A DNA stretch of 64,000 nucleotides. It comes from Streptomyces sp. AA1529. GTDB lineage: Bacteria; Actinomycetota; Actinomycetes; Streptomycetales; Streptomycetaceae. The stretch covers positions 1 to 64,000 of the forward strand of contig NZ_ALAP01000009.1 of NCBI RefSeq assembly GCF_000280905.1, given 5' to 3'. Made by a program: the position numbers and the translations under genes. Every line of letters begins with the position of its first letter. The first letter of the stretch is position 1. The notes beneath the pieces are model-generated. The model ran no database searches and was not told the origin of the DNA. It saw nothing but the letters and a program-made list of their open reading frames with translations. Positions 17,708-29,651 of the stretch are shown piece after piece.

Positions 17708-18355
17708 CTATCCGCGCGGCGGCGAGGGCAGGTAGGGGGTCGGCTGCGGGTGGCCCAGGTCCGAGGGGAGCAGGGCGGCGACGCGGGCGTCACGGCGTGT
17801 TCCCCTGTGCACGATGCGTGCCCGCGCGATGCCCTCCTCCACGAAGCCGAGCCGTTGCGCCACGGCGCGTGACCCGGTGTTCTCCACCTGGGCCAGCCAC
17901 TCCAGCCGTTCCACTCCCAGCGCGGAGAACGCCCAGTCCGCCACGGCACGCGCGGCCTCCGCCGTGTAGCCCTTGCGCCGGTGGCCGCGCGCTGTCCAGA
18001 AGCCCAGTTCGGCTTGGCGTTCGGCGGTGCGCAGGGAGAGCCGGACCAGTCCCATGGAGCCCACCAGTTCGCCGCCGGGGCCGCCGCCGTCCGCACCGCC
18101 GTCGCCGCCCTTGTCCGCGCCGTCGCCCGGGGCGCCGCGGGTGAAGACGCCGAAGTTGTACATCGTGTCCTCCCGCCAGCCGTTCGCGCTCACACCGCGG
18201 ACGAACTCCTCGGCGTCCTTGAGCGTGTACGGTTCGGGCACCGGGACGAAGCGCTGGATGTCCGGATCGTCGCAGGCCGCGGCGAGCGCCGCCTCGTCCC
18301 GTTCCTCGAAGGGACGCAGCAGCAGCCGCTCGGTGCGCAGTGTGATCGGTTCCAT
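17708..18355 (-). CDS. GNAT-family N-acetyltransferase (RimJ-like)
   Basis: A 215-residue GNAT protein beginning LRTERLLLRPFEERDE, the typical RimJ/RimL-type opening. The acetyl-CoA-binding motif A is seen as WTARGHRRKGYTAEAARAV, followed by NTGSRAVAQRLGFVEEG. A Gly/Asp-rich insertion lies near residues 85-100. Such enzymes acetylate protein N-termini, small amines or antibiotics; no substrate can be named. CACAAT on the minus strand stands six bases before the ATG at 18355. It is divergent from secA, with the intergenic space used by the secA leader. Confidence 0.85.
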   Translation of the reverse strand: MEPITLRTERLLLRPFEERDEAALAAACDDPDIQRFVPVPEPYTLKDAEEFVRGVSANGWREDTMYNFGVFTRGAPGDGADKGGDGGADGGGPGGELVGSMGLVRLSLRTAERQAELGFWTARGHRRKGYTAEAARAVADWAFSALGVERLEWLAQVENTGSRAVAQRLGFVEEGIARARIVHRGTRRDARVAALLPSDLGHPQPTPYLPSPPRG

Positions 18356-18551
18356 GGACCGATTGTGCCGCCGGGGTCGGCGGCACCTTCGGGGGCTCCG
18401 GCACGTTGGGGGTACAGGGGCAGTCGTCCCTCGCATACGATGGCCGGTGCGGTACAGGCCCTCGGCAAGGAGAGGACCTCGGTGATCCGCACCGATATCC
18501 GCACTGACCGTGCAGACCGTGCCAGGCCCGACCGGCAAGGAGCCACCTTAA

Positions 18552-21398
<2,847 letters not shown>

Positions 21399-21454
21399 CG
21401 CGCCGCCCGCGCCGCCCGCCGTCGGGCGGCCGTCCGGGGGCGTTCCGCATCTCT

Positions 21455-21501
21455 ACACGGCTGAGGGGCCGGGCACCGGGTGCCCGGCCCCTCAGCCGTG
21501 T
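21455..21501 (+). terminator. strong hairpin terminator after secA
   Basis: A perfect 22-bp stem (21455-21476 with 21480-21501, core GGGGCCGGGCAC) closes a 3-base loop CGG, 57 bp after the secA stop. It is the strongest hairpin I saw in the window. Confidence 0.88.
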
Positions 21502-21811
21502 CCGGGCGGCCGCTCGCCCCGTGCTCCCGGTCGTTCCGGGGCCGCTCAGGACCGGGTTCCCGGCCTCGGCTGCCGGTTCCCGGCCGTGCGGCGTCCGGCT
21601 TCCCGGCGTGCCGGGCTTCTCGACCGGTCCGGGTCCTCCGGCGGGGTCCGGCTGCTCGGCGCCCCCGGACCCCGTCGGGGGCCGGGCCTCTTCGGGGGCC
21701 GCTCCCCGACGGGCTCGGTTCCGCACGGCGGTGCTCGGCCTTCCGCTGCGGGCCCGACTGCGCCTGTGCCGTGCCCGGCCCTCGGGGAGCCCGCCGCGCG
21801 GCCGGGCGCGG
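21502..21811. other. non-coding gap between secA terminator and Rv3235-family gene
   Basis: No supportable gene. The sequence is made of short GC-rich repeats of CCGG, CCGGG and GGTCCGG. One hairpin stands out: GCCCCCG (21661-21667) pairs with CGGGGGC (21676-21682) around an 8-base loop, and could end the minus-strand transcript from the Rv3235-family gene. Confidence 0.5.
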
Positions 21812-22291
21812 TCAGCCATCGGCCGGGATGTCGAGTTCGACGGCGGTGCAGCGCCAGCGGTTGTCCGGGCACCATTCCAGGCGGAACGCGAGGGCGCGCT
21901 GGTGGGCGCCGGTGGCGACCCGCGCGAAGGCCTCGATGACACCGGCCCGCGGCTGGGTGCCGCGGGCCTCCAGCACCTCGGGTGCCGTGCGGTCCGCGCC
22001 CCGCGGGCGCAGCGGTGCCGAGGGGGCCAGGGCGGTCAGCCGGTCGTAGGCGGGTCCTCGGACGTGGGCCAGCAGGGTGTGGACGGGGCACTGGCCGCTC
22101 AGCACCAGCAGCAGCCGGTGGGCGAACCAGAACGGGGGCCGGCCCTGGCGGGCGCGGTGGGCCGCGGCCCGGAGCGCGGAGTCGGCGGGGCGGCGGCTGT
22201 CGCGCCGGGCCGGCGGCCGGGTGGGTGCCGGGCGCGGGCCGCGCCTGCGGGGCTGACGTCCGGATACCGGGTAGGAGACGGGCGTCGTCAT
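21812..22291 (-). CDS. Rv3235-family protein
   Basis: A 159-residue actinobacterial protein. The first 60 residues are Arg/Pro-rich and disordered. The conserved C-terminal part runs from FWFAHRLLLVLSGQCPVHTL through RALAFRLEWCPDNRWRCTAVELD, the hallmark of the Rv3235 family found downstream of secA in many actinobacteria. The function is unknown. The ATG at 22291 has GAGGGAG upstream on the minus strand; an upstream in-frame start would add about 22 residues. It is divergent from the DUF6912 gene over a 283-bp gap. Confidence 0.82.
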   Translation of the reverse strand: MTTPVSYPVSGRQPRRRGPRPAPTRPPARRDSRRPADSALRAAAHRARQGRPPFWFAHRLLLVLSGQCPVHTLLAHVRGPAYDRLTALAPSAPLRPRGADRTAPEVLEARGTQPRAGVIEAFARVATGAHQRALAFRLEWCPDNRWRCTAVELDIPADG

Positions 22292-22574
22292 GGGCTCCCT
22301 CGGGGTGTGTGCCGGGACCGGCAAGCGAATACCGGGCGGTAACTGGCTGGACGGCAACGGTTCTAGCGGCGGAACGGGGGGTGCCGCAATGCGCGGGGGC
22401 GGCCCGGTGCGGGGCTGCGGCAGATTCCCCTATCCGGTGGGGGCGGCCCGTGGGTGTTGACTCCGCGCCGTGTTCACCTGCGGATTCGTTCGGGCGCCGA
22501 GCAGCGCGCCGTACGGCGCGTGCCCGTATGCTGACGGGGCATCCGGTCCCGGCGATACACGAAAGCGGCAGCCC

Positions 22575-23102
22575 ATGCGTGTCTATGTCCCTCTGACCCT
22601 GCCCGCACTGAGCGAGGCGCACGGCGCGGGTGAGCTGGGACCGGCGCCCGTCGAGGCGTACGCGGTCACCCCCGGGCTGCGCGCGTGGTGGGGCTCGGAG
22701 GACGCGGAGGAGCTGGAGTACGCGGCGCTGCGGCAGGCCGCCGGTGCTTCGCTACGGCTGCTCGCCGACCAGTACGAGGCGGCGCGCCGCCGGGTCGTCG
22801 TCGCGCTGGAGGCCGCCGACGGGGCGGTCGTCCCCGACGAGGAGGACGACGGGTCCCGGGGCGGCGCGGAGGCGGACGCCGGGGCCGTGGGCCGGGTCCG
22901 GCTGACCGCCGCCGTCCCGCTGACCGAGGCGGCCGCCGTCCACCTCGACGCGGAGGACGCGGTCGACGACGTGACCGCCGCGGTCGGTGCGCTGTCCGCG
23001 GCGCTCGCCGGTGACGAGCGGGCGGAGCAGGTGGTGGACCGGGCCGACGACCACGAGCTGCTGTGGTTCGCCACCCAGGAGATCCCCGCGCTCGTCGGCT
23101 GA
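22575..23102 (+). CDS. DUF6912 family protein
   Basis: A 175-residue protein starting MRVYVPLTLPALSEA and containing YAVTPGLRAWW and a C-terminal DHELLWFATQEIPALV, which mark the DUF6912 family of actinobacteria. It is acidic, with a Glu/Asp/Gly-rich internal segment near residues 90-110. There are no membrane segments. The function is unknown. TTGACT at 22457-22462 could be a -35 box but I see no good -10 at the right distance. The family is commonly found near secA and the HAD gene that follows. Confidence 0.82.
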   Translation: MRVYVPLTLPALSEAHGAGELGPAPVEAYAVTPGLRAWWGSEDAEELEYAALRQAAGASLRLLADQYEAARRRVVVALEAADGAVVPDEEDDGSRGGAEADAGAVGRVRLTAAVPLTEAAAVHLDAEDAVDDVTAAVGALSAALAGDERAEQVVDRADDHELLWFATQEIPALVG

Positions 23103-23215
23103 GGACCGCCGAGGGCCCGCCGCCGACCGGCCCCGCACCGCGTGCCGGCCCGGCGCCCCGGCGAGCTGTCGCCCGCGGGGCGGGAAACCGGTGTCGCGAT
23201 GTCAGTGCCGTCTCC

Positions 23216-23221
23216 TACCGT
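23216..23221 (+). promoter_or_regulatory. -10-like hexamer before HAD gene
   Basis: TACCGT ends seven bases before the ATG at 23229, which fits a leaderless transcript and favours that start. No good -35 box is seen. Confidence 0.3.
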
Positions 23222-23228
23222 CGGCTGC

Positions 23229-23909
23229 ATGGTCCTGGGGCGAGAAGAGCGGTCCGCGCACATCGTGTGGGACTGGAACGGCACACTGCTGCACGACATC
23301 CATACGGTCATCGAGGCGACGAACGCCGCGTTCGGCGAGCTCGGTATGCCGAGCATCACACTGGAGCGGTACCGGGAGCTGTTCTGCGTACCGGTGCCGC
23401 GCTTCTACGAGCGGCTGCTCGGCAGAATGCCCACCGACGACGAGTGGCGGGTCATGGACGAGACCTTCCACCGGCACTACTGGGCCCTGGCTCCGCGGGC
23501 GGGGCTCGCCGAGGGAGCCGCCGAACTGCTGGCCGCCGGGCGTTCGGCCGGCCGCACCCAGTCGCTCTGCTCGCTGGCGCCGCACGACCGGCTGCTGCCG
23601 CTGGTGCGCACCTACGGCATCGAGGAGCATTTCGTGCGGGTGGACGGCTCGGTCGGTCCCTCCGGTGGCGGCAAGGCGGCGCAGATGGTGCAGCATCTCG
23701 CCGCGCTCGGCGGGGTGGAGCCGCGCCGCACGGTGGTGATCGGGGACGCCGTGGACGACGCCTCGGCGGCCGCGCACGCGGGGGCCCGTGCGGTGCTGTT
23801 CACCGGCGGCTCGCACAGCCGGGCCAGTCTGGAGGAGGCGGGGGTCCCGGTGGTCGACACCCTGCACGAGGCCGTCCGGACGGCGGAGCTGCTGGCGGCG
23901 GAGCCGTGA
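23229..23909 (+). CDS. HAD-family hydrolase (phosphoglycolate phosphatase-like)
   Basis: About 226 residues. HAD motif I is WDWNGTLLHD with both catalytic Asp/Asn-type positions (D-W-N here, a known variant in this subfamily). Motif II lies near SLCSLAPHDRL. The conserved Lys is in GGGKAAQM. Motif III is VVIGDAVDDASAA. Family members dephosphorylate small phosphometabolites such as phosphoglycolate; the substrate is unknown. The ATG at 23229 is chosen because of the -10-like TACCGT just before it; ATG 23199 (ten residues longer) is also in frame. A repeat-rich gap follows. Confidence 0.85.
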   Translation: MVLGREERSAHIVWDWNGTLLHDIHTVIEATNAAFGELGMPSITLERYRELFCVPVPRFYERLLGRMPTDDEWRVMDETFHRHYWALAPRAGLAEGAAELLAAGRSAGRTQSLCSLAPHDRLLPLVRTYGIEEHFVRVDGSVGPSGGGKAAQMVQHLAALGGVEPRRTVVIGDAVDDASAAAHAGARAVLFTGGSHSRASLEEAGVPVVDTLHEAVRTAELLAAEP

Positions 23910-24478
23910 CCGGCCCCGTCCGGGGCGTGGGAGCCGGCCCGGCAGAGCGCGCGGCGGCCAGGCGCCGCAGCGGCCGCACGGAGCACGGCCGCACGGAGCA
24001 CGGCCGCACGGAGCACGGCCGCACGGAGCACGGCCGCCGGATCAGGGCCGGCACGGAGCACGGCGGCAGCGGCCGGCATGACCCGGCGGCCCGAAAGGGG
24101 GAACCGTCCGGGCCGCTCGCACCGTCTCCCCGAGCGTGCCCCCGGAACGCCGCTTTGCCAGAAGTTTTCCCGGACCCGGTCCAACTGGCCGGTTCGGAGA
24201 AGACGATCTCGGCGTTCTCCCTATTCGTACATATAAGGCCCATGACGTGTCGGCCGCCGGGGGCGATAGCCTTACCCACGTGATCAGCGCGATATCCACC
24301 GGAGGATCAGCGCCCGAGCGATCCTCCGTACAGCGCCCCCCGCGACAGCGCGGGCGGGGCGCCGCTGGTCGTCTCTCCCGGCACAGCGGCGGACCCGAGC
24401 GGAGACCCCGCGTCGTTCCGGTGCCGTGCCTTCATTTTCCCGACGTCACGCAACGGCGCGCGACAGGAGCCAGAGGAC
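23910..24478 (+). other. intergenic region and leader of the glutamate dehydrogenase gene
   Basis: This 569-bp stretch has no convincing gene. It contains the 15-bp tandem repeat, an AT-rich island around CTATTCGTACATATAAG (24221-24237) that is a candidate promoter, and structured leader sequence. GGAGGATC (24301-24308) pairs perfectly with GATCCTCC (24320-24327). A second GC-rich inverted repeat lies at about 24336-24363. Their placement 115-180 bases before the start suggests a long structured 5' leader. Confidence 0.5.
23971..24030. repeat. four perfect tandem copies of a 15-bp repeat
   Basis: The unit CGGCCGCACGGAGCA is present four times without mismatch and is followed by a degenerate copy. 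Another GGCACGGAGCACGG occurs at 24050-24063. The repeats lie after the HAD stop in a region with no supported gene. A reading frame through them would encode Gly-Arg-Thr-Glu-His repeats, which I regard as accidental. Confidence 0.9.
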
Positions 24479-27400
24479 ATGCAGAGCAAGCTGGAAGAAG
24501 CAAAGGCCGAGCGACTGGCGGAAGCCGCACGGGTGGCTGAACGGAGCCCGGCCCAGGGGCGCCACCCGGTCCAGGGGCCCCAGGACGACGCCCTTGGTGC
24601 GTATCTCCAGCGGTACTACCTGCACACGGCGCCGGAGGATCTCGCCGACCGCGATCCGGTCGACATCCTCGGAGGTGCTCTCGCCCACTACCGGCTGGCC
24701 GAGGAGCGGCCGCAGGGCACGGCGAACGTCCGCGTGTACTCGCCGTCGATAGACGAGAACGGCTGGTCGTGCACGCACTCGGTGGTGGAGGTCGTCACCG
24801 ATGACATGCCGTTCCTGGTCGACTCGGTCACCAACGAGCTCTCGCGGAGGGGACGCGGTATCCACGCCGTGATCCACCCGCAGATGGTCGTCCGCCGGGA
24901 TCTGACCGGGAAGCTGCTGGAGGTGCTCTCCGTCGGCCGGGACGACCTCGCGCAGGTGCCGGACACCCAGTTGCCGGACACCCGGGCCGCCTGGGCCGGC
25001 GAGCCCGCGGCCGGTGCGCAGGACGGAGCCGGGGCGGCCGGGAACGGGAAGCTGCCGCACGACGCGGTGGTCGAGTCCTGGATCCACGTCGAGATCGACC
25101 GCGAGACGGACCGGGACGACCTCAAGCAGATCGCCGCCGACCTGCGCAGGGTCCTCTCGGACGTGCGGGAGGCCGTGGAGGACTGGCAGAAGATGCGCGG
25201 TGCGGCCCTGCGCATCGCCGACGAGCTGCCCGGCGAGCCCACCGACGAGCTCCCGCGTGAGGAGATCGAGGAGGCCCGGGAGCTGCTGCGGTGGCTGGCC
25301 GACGACCACTTCACCTTCCTCGGCTACCGCGAGTACGAACTGGACGTCGAGGAGGGCGCGGACGGCTCCGGGAAGGGCGACGCCGGCGACGAGCTGAGCC
25401 TGGCACCGCTGCCCGGCACGGGGCTGGGCATCCTCCGTGCCGACCCGCAGCGCAGCACCGAGGAGAGCCACCCGGTCTCGCCGTCCTTCAACCGGCTGCC
25501 CGCCGACGCGCGCGCCAAGGCGCGCGAACACCAGATGCTGGTCCTGACCAAGGCGAACAGCCGGGCGACCGTGCACCGCTCGTCCTACCTCGACTACGTG
25601 GGCGTCAAGAAGTTCGACGAGGCGGGCAATGTCGTCGGGGAGCGCCGTTTCCTCGGGCTGTTCTCGTCCGCCGCTTACACCGAGTCGGTGCGCCGCGTCC
25701 CGGTGGTCCGCCGCAAGGTCGCCGACGTGCTGGAGACCGCGGGCTTCACGCCCGACAGCCACGCCGGGCGCGACCTGCTGCAGATCCTGGAGACCTACCC
25801 GCGCGACGAGCTGTTCCAGACCTCGGTCGAGGAGCTGCGCTCCATCGTCACCTCCGTCCTCTACCTCCAGGAGCGCCGCAAGCTGCGGCTCTACCTGCGC
25901 AAGGAGGAGTACGGGCGGTACTACTCGGCGCTGGTCTACCTCCCGCGCGACCGCTACACGACCGCGGTGCGGCTGCGGCTGACCGAGATCCTCACCGAGG
26001 AGCTGGGCGGCACCAGCGTCGACTTCACCGCGTGGAACACCGAGTCGGTGCTCTCCCGGCTGCACTTCGTCATCCGGGTGCGCCCCGGTGCCCAGCTCGC
26101 CGAGCTGACCGACGCGGAGATCGAGCGCATCGAGTCCCGGCTGGCCGAGGCGGCCCGCTCGTGGGCGGACGGTTTCAACGAGGCGCTGATCGCCGAGTGC
26201 GGCGAGGAGCAGGCCGCCGAGCTGTCGCAGAAGTACGCGCGGGCCTTCCCCGAGGGCTACAAGGCGGACTTCTCGCCGCGTGCCGCCGTCGCCGACCTCC
26301 AGCACCTGGAGGCGCTGGTGCAGGGCGGCGAGGAGAGCGACTTCTCGCTGAGTCTGTACGAGCCGGTCGGTGCGGGCCCGGGCGAGCGCCGCTTCAAGAT
26401 GTACCGGACCGGCAGCCCCGTCTCCCTCTCGGCCGTGCTGCCGGGACTGCAGGCGATGGGCGTCGAGGTGGTCGACGAGCGGCCCTACGAGCTGCGCTGC
26501 GCCGACCGCTCGCACGCCTGGATCTACGACTTCGGGCTGCGGATGCCGGACGGCCGGCGCGGTCTGGAGGAGGAGGCCCGCGAGCGCTTCCAGGAGGCGT
26601 TCGCTGCGGTGTGGACCGGCCGCGCCGAGAACGACGGGCTGAACGCGCTGGTGCTCTCCGCCGGGCTGACCTGGCGGCAGGCGATGGTGCTGCGCGCCTA
26701 CGCGAAGTACCTGCGGCAGGCGGGCGCCACCTTCAGCCAGTCCTACATCGAGGACACGCTGCGCGGGAACGTGCACACCACCCGGCTGCTGGTCAACCTG
26801 TTCGAGGCCCGGCTGGACCCGGCGCGCCGGTGGGCGGGGCACGAGCTGACGGACGGCATCCTGGAGGAGCTGGCCGGGGCGCTGGACCAGGTGGCCAGCC
26901 TGGACGAGGACCGCATTCTGCGCTCCTTCCTGACCGTCATCAACGCCACCCTGCGCACCAACTACTTCCAGCGGGACGCCGACGGCGAGCCGCACACCTA
27001 TGTGTCGATGAAGCTGGACCCGCAGGCCATCCCGGAGCTGCCGGCGCCGCGCCCCAAGTACGAGATCTGGGTGTACTCGCCGCGGGTGGAGGGCGTCCAC
27101 CTGCGGTTCGGCAAGGTCGCCCGCGGCGGTCTGCGCTGGTCGGACCGGCGGGAGGACTTCCGTACCGAGGTGCTCGGTCTGGTCAAGGCGCAGGAGGTCA
27201 AGAACTCCGTCATCGTGCCGGTGGGCGCCAAGGGCGGCTTCGTCGGCAAGCAGCTCCCGGACCCGGCCGCCGACCGGGACGCCTGGCAGGCCGAGGGCAT
27301 CGCCTGCTACCGGACGTTCATCTCGGGGCTGCTGGATGTCACCGACAACCTCGTCTCCGGGGCGGTCGAGCACCCGCGGGACGTGGTGCGGCACGACGAG

Positions 27401-29533
27401 GACGACACCTATCTCGTCGTCGCGGCCGACAAGGGCACCGCCAGGTTCTCGGACATCGCCAACGAGGTCGCCGAGTCCTACGGCTACTGGCTGGGCGACG
27501 CCTTCGCCTCCGGCGGTTCGGCCGGCTACGACCACAAGGGCATGGGCATCACCGCGCGCGGTGCGTGGGTGTCGGTCGAGCGGCACTTCCGGGAGCTGGG
27601 CCACAACACCCAGACCGAGGACTTCACCGTGGTCGGCGTCGGCGACATGTCCGGTGACGTGTTCGGCAACGGCATGCTGCTCTCCGAGCACATCCGGCTG
27701 GTGGCCGCCTTCGACCACCGGCACATCTTCCTCGACCCCGACCCGGACGCGGCCACCTCCTATGCCGAGCGCCGCCGGCTGTTCGAGCTGCCGCGCTCGT
27801 CCTGGGCGGACTACGATTCCGGGCTGATCTCGCAGGGCGGCGGCATCCACCCCCGCAGCGCCAAGTCGGTGCCGATCACCCCGCAGGTGCGCGAGGCGCT
27901 GGGCATCGAGCCGGGGGTCACCAAGATGACGCCCGCCGAGCTGATGCGGGCCATCCTCACCGCCCCGGTCGACCTGCTGTGGAACGGCGGCATCGGCACC
28001 TATGTGAAGGCGTCGTCGGAGAGCGACGCGGACGTCGGCGACAAGGCCAACGACGCCATCCGGGTGGACGGCCAGGACCTGCGGGTGAAGGTGGTCGGCG
28101 AGGGCGGCAACCTCGGCTGCACCCAGCTGGGCCGGATCGAGTTCGCGCTGAACGACGGCCGGATCAACACCGACGCGATCGACAACAGCGCCGGGGTGGA
28201 CACCTCCGACCACGAGGTGAACATCAAGATCCTGCTGAACTCGGTGGTGGCCGAGGGGGACATGACCGTCAAGCAGCGCAACGCGCTGCTGGCGGAGATG
28301 ACCGACGAGGTCGGCATGCTGGTGCTGCGCAACAACTACGCGCAGAACGCGGCGCTGGCCAACTCGCTGGCACAGGCGGCGAGTCTGCTGCTGGCCAGCC
28401 AGCGGCAGATGCGCCGGCTCTCCAAGGAGGGCAAGCTCGACCGGCCGCTGGAGTTCCTGCCCTCCGACCGGCTGGTGCGGGAGCGGCGCGGCAACGGCCA
28501 GGGGCTGACGCAGCCGGAGATCGCGGTGATGCTCGCGTACACCAAGATCAATATCACTGCTGAGCTGATCGGGACCTCGCTGCCGGACGACCCGTACCTC
28601 GAGGGGCTGCTGTACGCCTACTTCCCCGAGCCGCTGCGCGAGCGGTTCGGCCAGCAGATCGCCAACCACGCCCTGCGCCGCGAGATCATCACCACGCTGC
28701 TGGTCAACGACACGGTCAACACCTCCGGCTCGACCTTCGTCCACCGGATGATGGAGGAGTCGGGGGCCTCCACGGAGGAGATCGTGCGCGCCCACACGGC
28801 CGCGCGGGCCATCTTCCGGCTGGGCGACATCTGGGACGCCGTCGAGTCGCTGGACAACGAGGTCGCCGCCGGCGTCCTGACCGACATCCGGCTGCGCTCC
28901 CGGCAGCTGGTGGAGCGCGGCACCCGCTGGCTGCTCAACAACCGCCCGCAGCCGCTGGAGCTGGCCGACACCATCGAGCTGTTCGCCGACCGGGTCGAGG
29001 CGGTCTGGGCGGAGCTGCCCAAGCTGCTCAAGGGCGACGACCTCAAGTGGCACCAGCGGGTGTACGACAAGCTGTCGGGCGCCGGTGTCCCCTCGGAGCT
29101 GGCGCTGCGCCTGGCGGGCTCGGCGGCCGCGTTCTCCGCGCTGGACGTGGTGGCCGTCGAGGGCCGTACGGACATGGGCCTGATGGATGTGGCCGAGGTC
29201 TACTTCGACCTGGCGGACCGGCTGGGCATCACCCAGCTCCAGGGCCGGGTCAGCGAGCTGCCCCGCGCCGACCGCTGGCAGTCCATGGCCCGCTCCTCGA
29301 TCCGCGAGGACCTCTACGCGGCGCACCAGCTGCTGACGGCGGATGTGCTGGCGGCCGGGGACGGCGCCGCGTCGTCGGAGGAGCGGTACGAGGCGTGGGA
29401 GGGGAAGAACCACGCGATCCTCGTCCGCGCCCGGGCCACCCTGGACGAGATCCAGGCGTCCGAGACCTTCGATCTGGCCAACCTCTCGGTGGCGATGCGG
29501 ACGATGCGCACCCTGCTGCGCAGCAACCGCTGA
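24479..29533 (+). CDS. NAD-dependent glutamate dehydrogenase, large 180-kDa type
   Basis: A 1684-residue cytosolic enzyme of the large NAD-GDH family first characterised from Streptomyces clavuligerus, which oxidatively deaminates glutamate to 2-oxoglutarate. The N-terminal half holds regulatory ACT-like parts (DDMPFLVDSVTNELSRRG, ADDHFTFLGYREYEL). The catalytic region lies at about residues 880-1200. It includes VARGGLRWSDRREDFRTEV, the Lys-containing PVGAKGGFVGKQLP, and AADKGTARFSDIANEVA, and it continues to GVGDMSGDVFGNGM. A long helical C-terminus follows. AGGAG lies about nine bases before the ATG. It is monocistronic, with a structured leader and a strong terminator. Confidence 0.96.
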   Translation: MQSKLEEAKAERLAEAARVAERSPAQGRHPVQGPQDDALGAYLQRYYLHTAPEDLADRDPVDILGGALAHYRLAEERPQGTANVRVYSPSIDENGWSCTHSVVEVVTDDMPFLVDSVTNELSRRGRGIHAVIHPQMVVRRDLTGKLLEVLSVGRDDLAQVPDTQLPDTRAAWAGEPAAGAQDGAGAAGNGKLPHDAVVESWIHVEIDRETDRDDLKQIAADLRRVLSDVREAVEDWQKMRGAALRIADELPGEPTDELPREEIEEARELLRWLADDHFTFLGYREYELDVEEGADGSGKGDAGDELSLAPLPGTGLGILRADPQRSTEESHPVSPSFNRLPADARAKAREHQMLVLTKANSRATVHRSSYLDYVGVKKFDEAGNVVGERRFLGLFSSAAYTESVRRVPVVRRKVADVLETAGFTPDSHAGRDLLQILETYPRDELFQTSVEELRSIVTSVLYLQERRKLRLYLRKEEYGRYYSALVYLPRDRYTTAVRLRLTEILTEELGGTSVDFTAWNTESVLSRLHFVIRVRPGAQLAELTDAEIERIESRLAEAARSWADGFNEALIAECGEEQAAELSQKYARAFPEGYKADFSPRAAVADLQHLEALVQGGEESDFSLSLYEPVGAGPGERRFKMYRTGSPVSLSAVLPGLQAMGVEVVDERPYELRCADRSHAWIYDFGLRMPDGRRGLEEEARERFQEAFAAVWTGRAENDGLNALVLSAGLTWRQAMVLRAYAKYLRQAGATFSQSYIEDTLRGNVHTTRLLVNLFEARLDPARRWAGHELTDGILEELAGALDQVASLDEDRILRSFLTVINATLRTNYFQRDADGEPHTYVSMKLDPQAIPELPAPRPKYEIWVYSPRVEGVHLRFGKVARGGLRWSDRREDFRTEVLGLVKAQEVKNSVIVPVGAKGGFVGKQLPDPAADRDAWQAEGIACYRTFISGLLDVTDNLVSGAVEHPRDVVRHDEDDTYLVVAADKGTARFSDIANEVAESYGYWLGDAFASGGSAGYDHKGMGITARGAWVSVERHFRELGHNTQTEDFTVVGVGDMSGDVFGNGMLLSEHIRLVAAFDHRHIFLDPDPDAATSYAERRRLFELPRSSWADYDSGLISQGGGIHPRSAKSVPITPQVREALGIEPGVTKMTPAELMRAILTAPVDLLWNGGIGTYVKASSESDADVGDKANDAIRVDGQDLRVKVVGEGGNLGCTQLGRIEFALNDGRINTDAIDNSAGVDTSDHEVNIKILLNSVVAEGDMTVKQRNALLAEMTDEVGMLVLRNNYAQNAALANSLAQAASLLLASQRQMRRLSKEGKLDRPLEFLPSDRLVRERRGNGQGLTQPEIAVMLAYTKINITAELIGTSLPDDPYLEGLLYAYFPEPLRERFGQQIANHALRREIITTLLVNDTVNTSGSTFVHRMMEESGASTEEIVRAHTAARAIFRLGDIWDAVESLDNEVAAGVLTDIRLRSRQLVERGTRWLLNNRPQPLELADTIELFADRVEAVWAELPKLLKGDDLKWHQRVYDKLSGAGVPSELALRLAGSAAAFSALDVVAVEGRTDMGLMDVAEVYFDLADRLGITQLQGRVSELPRADRWQSMARSSIREDLYAAHQLLTADVLAAGDGAASSEERYEAWEGKNHAILVRARATLDEIQASETFDLANLSVAMRTMRTLLRSNR

Positions 29534-29556
29534 CCCGGGTCCGGCCCGGACACCCC

Positions 29557-29595
29557 GACCGCCGCGCCGCGGGACCTTCCCGCGGCGCGGCGGTC
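29557..29595 (+). terminator. hairpin terminator after glutamate dehydrogenase
   Basis: A perfect 17-bp stem (29557-29573 with 29579-29595, core CGCCGCGCCGCGGG) and 5-base loop ACCTT lie 24 bp after the stop. It separates the housekeeping block from the glycan locus. Confidence 0.85.
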
Positions 29596-29640
29596 ACGCG
29601 TTCGGCCGCCTGTGCCGCGACGGGCCGCACCGGCGCTGCC

Positions 29641-29646
29641 TACGGT
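29641..29646 (+). promoter_or_regulatory. -10-like hexamer before the first TagB/TagF-like gene
   Basis: TACGGT ends five bases before the GTG at 29652, a leaderless-type arrangement. No good -35 is visible. Confidence 0.3.
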
Positions 29647-29651
29647 GAAGT

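Noticed and set aside
18436..18441. TACGAT as the -10 of a secA promoter
   Set aside because: The hexamer is good, but the nearest TTGGGG lies 24 bp upstream, too far for a normal spacer.
23971..24063. The 15-bp tandem repeats as a CRISPR array
   Set aside because: The copies are directly adjacent with no spacers, and no cas genes are present.
24221..24237. A defined -35/-10 promoter in the AT-rich island before the dehydrogenase gene
   Set aside because: TATAAG and TACATA look like -10 boxes, but no -35 at 16-19 bp spacing fits, so only a candidate region is noted.
23063..24283. A 406-codon frame through the HAD gene and the repeat region
   Set aside because: It is out of frame with the HAD motifs and its only structure is the translated minisatellite.
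24446..29413. A 1655-codon open frame antisense to the glutamate dehydrogenase gene
   Set aside because: It mirrors the third-position GC bias of the sense gene, has no recognisable domain, and the sense protein is a clear family member.
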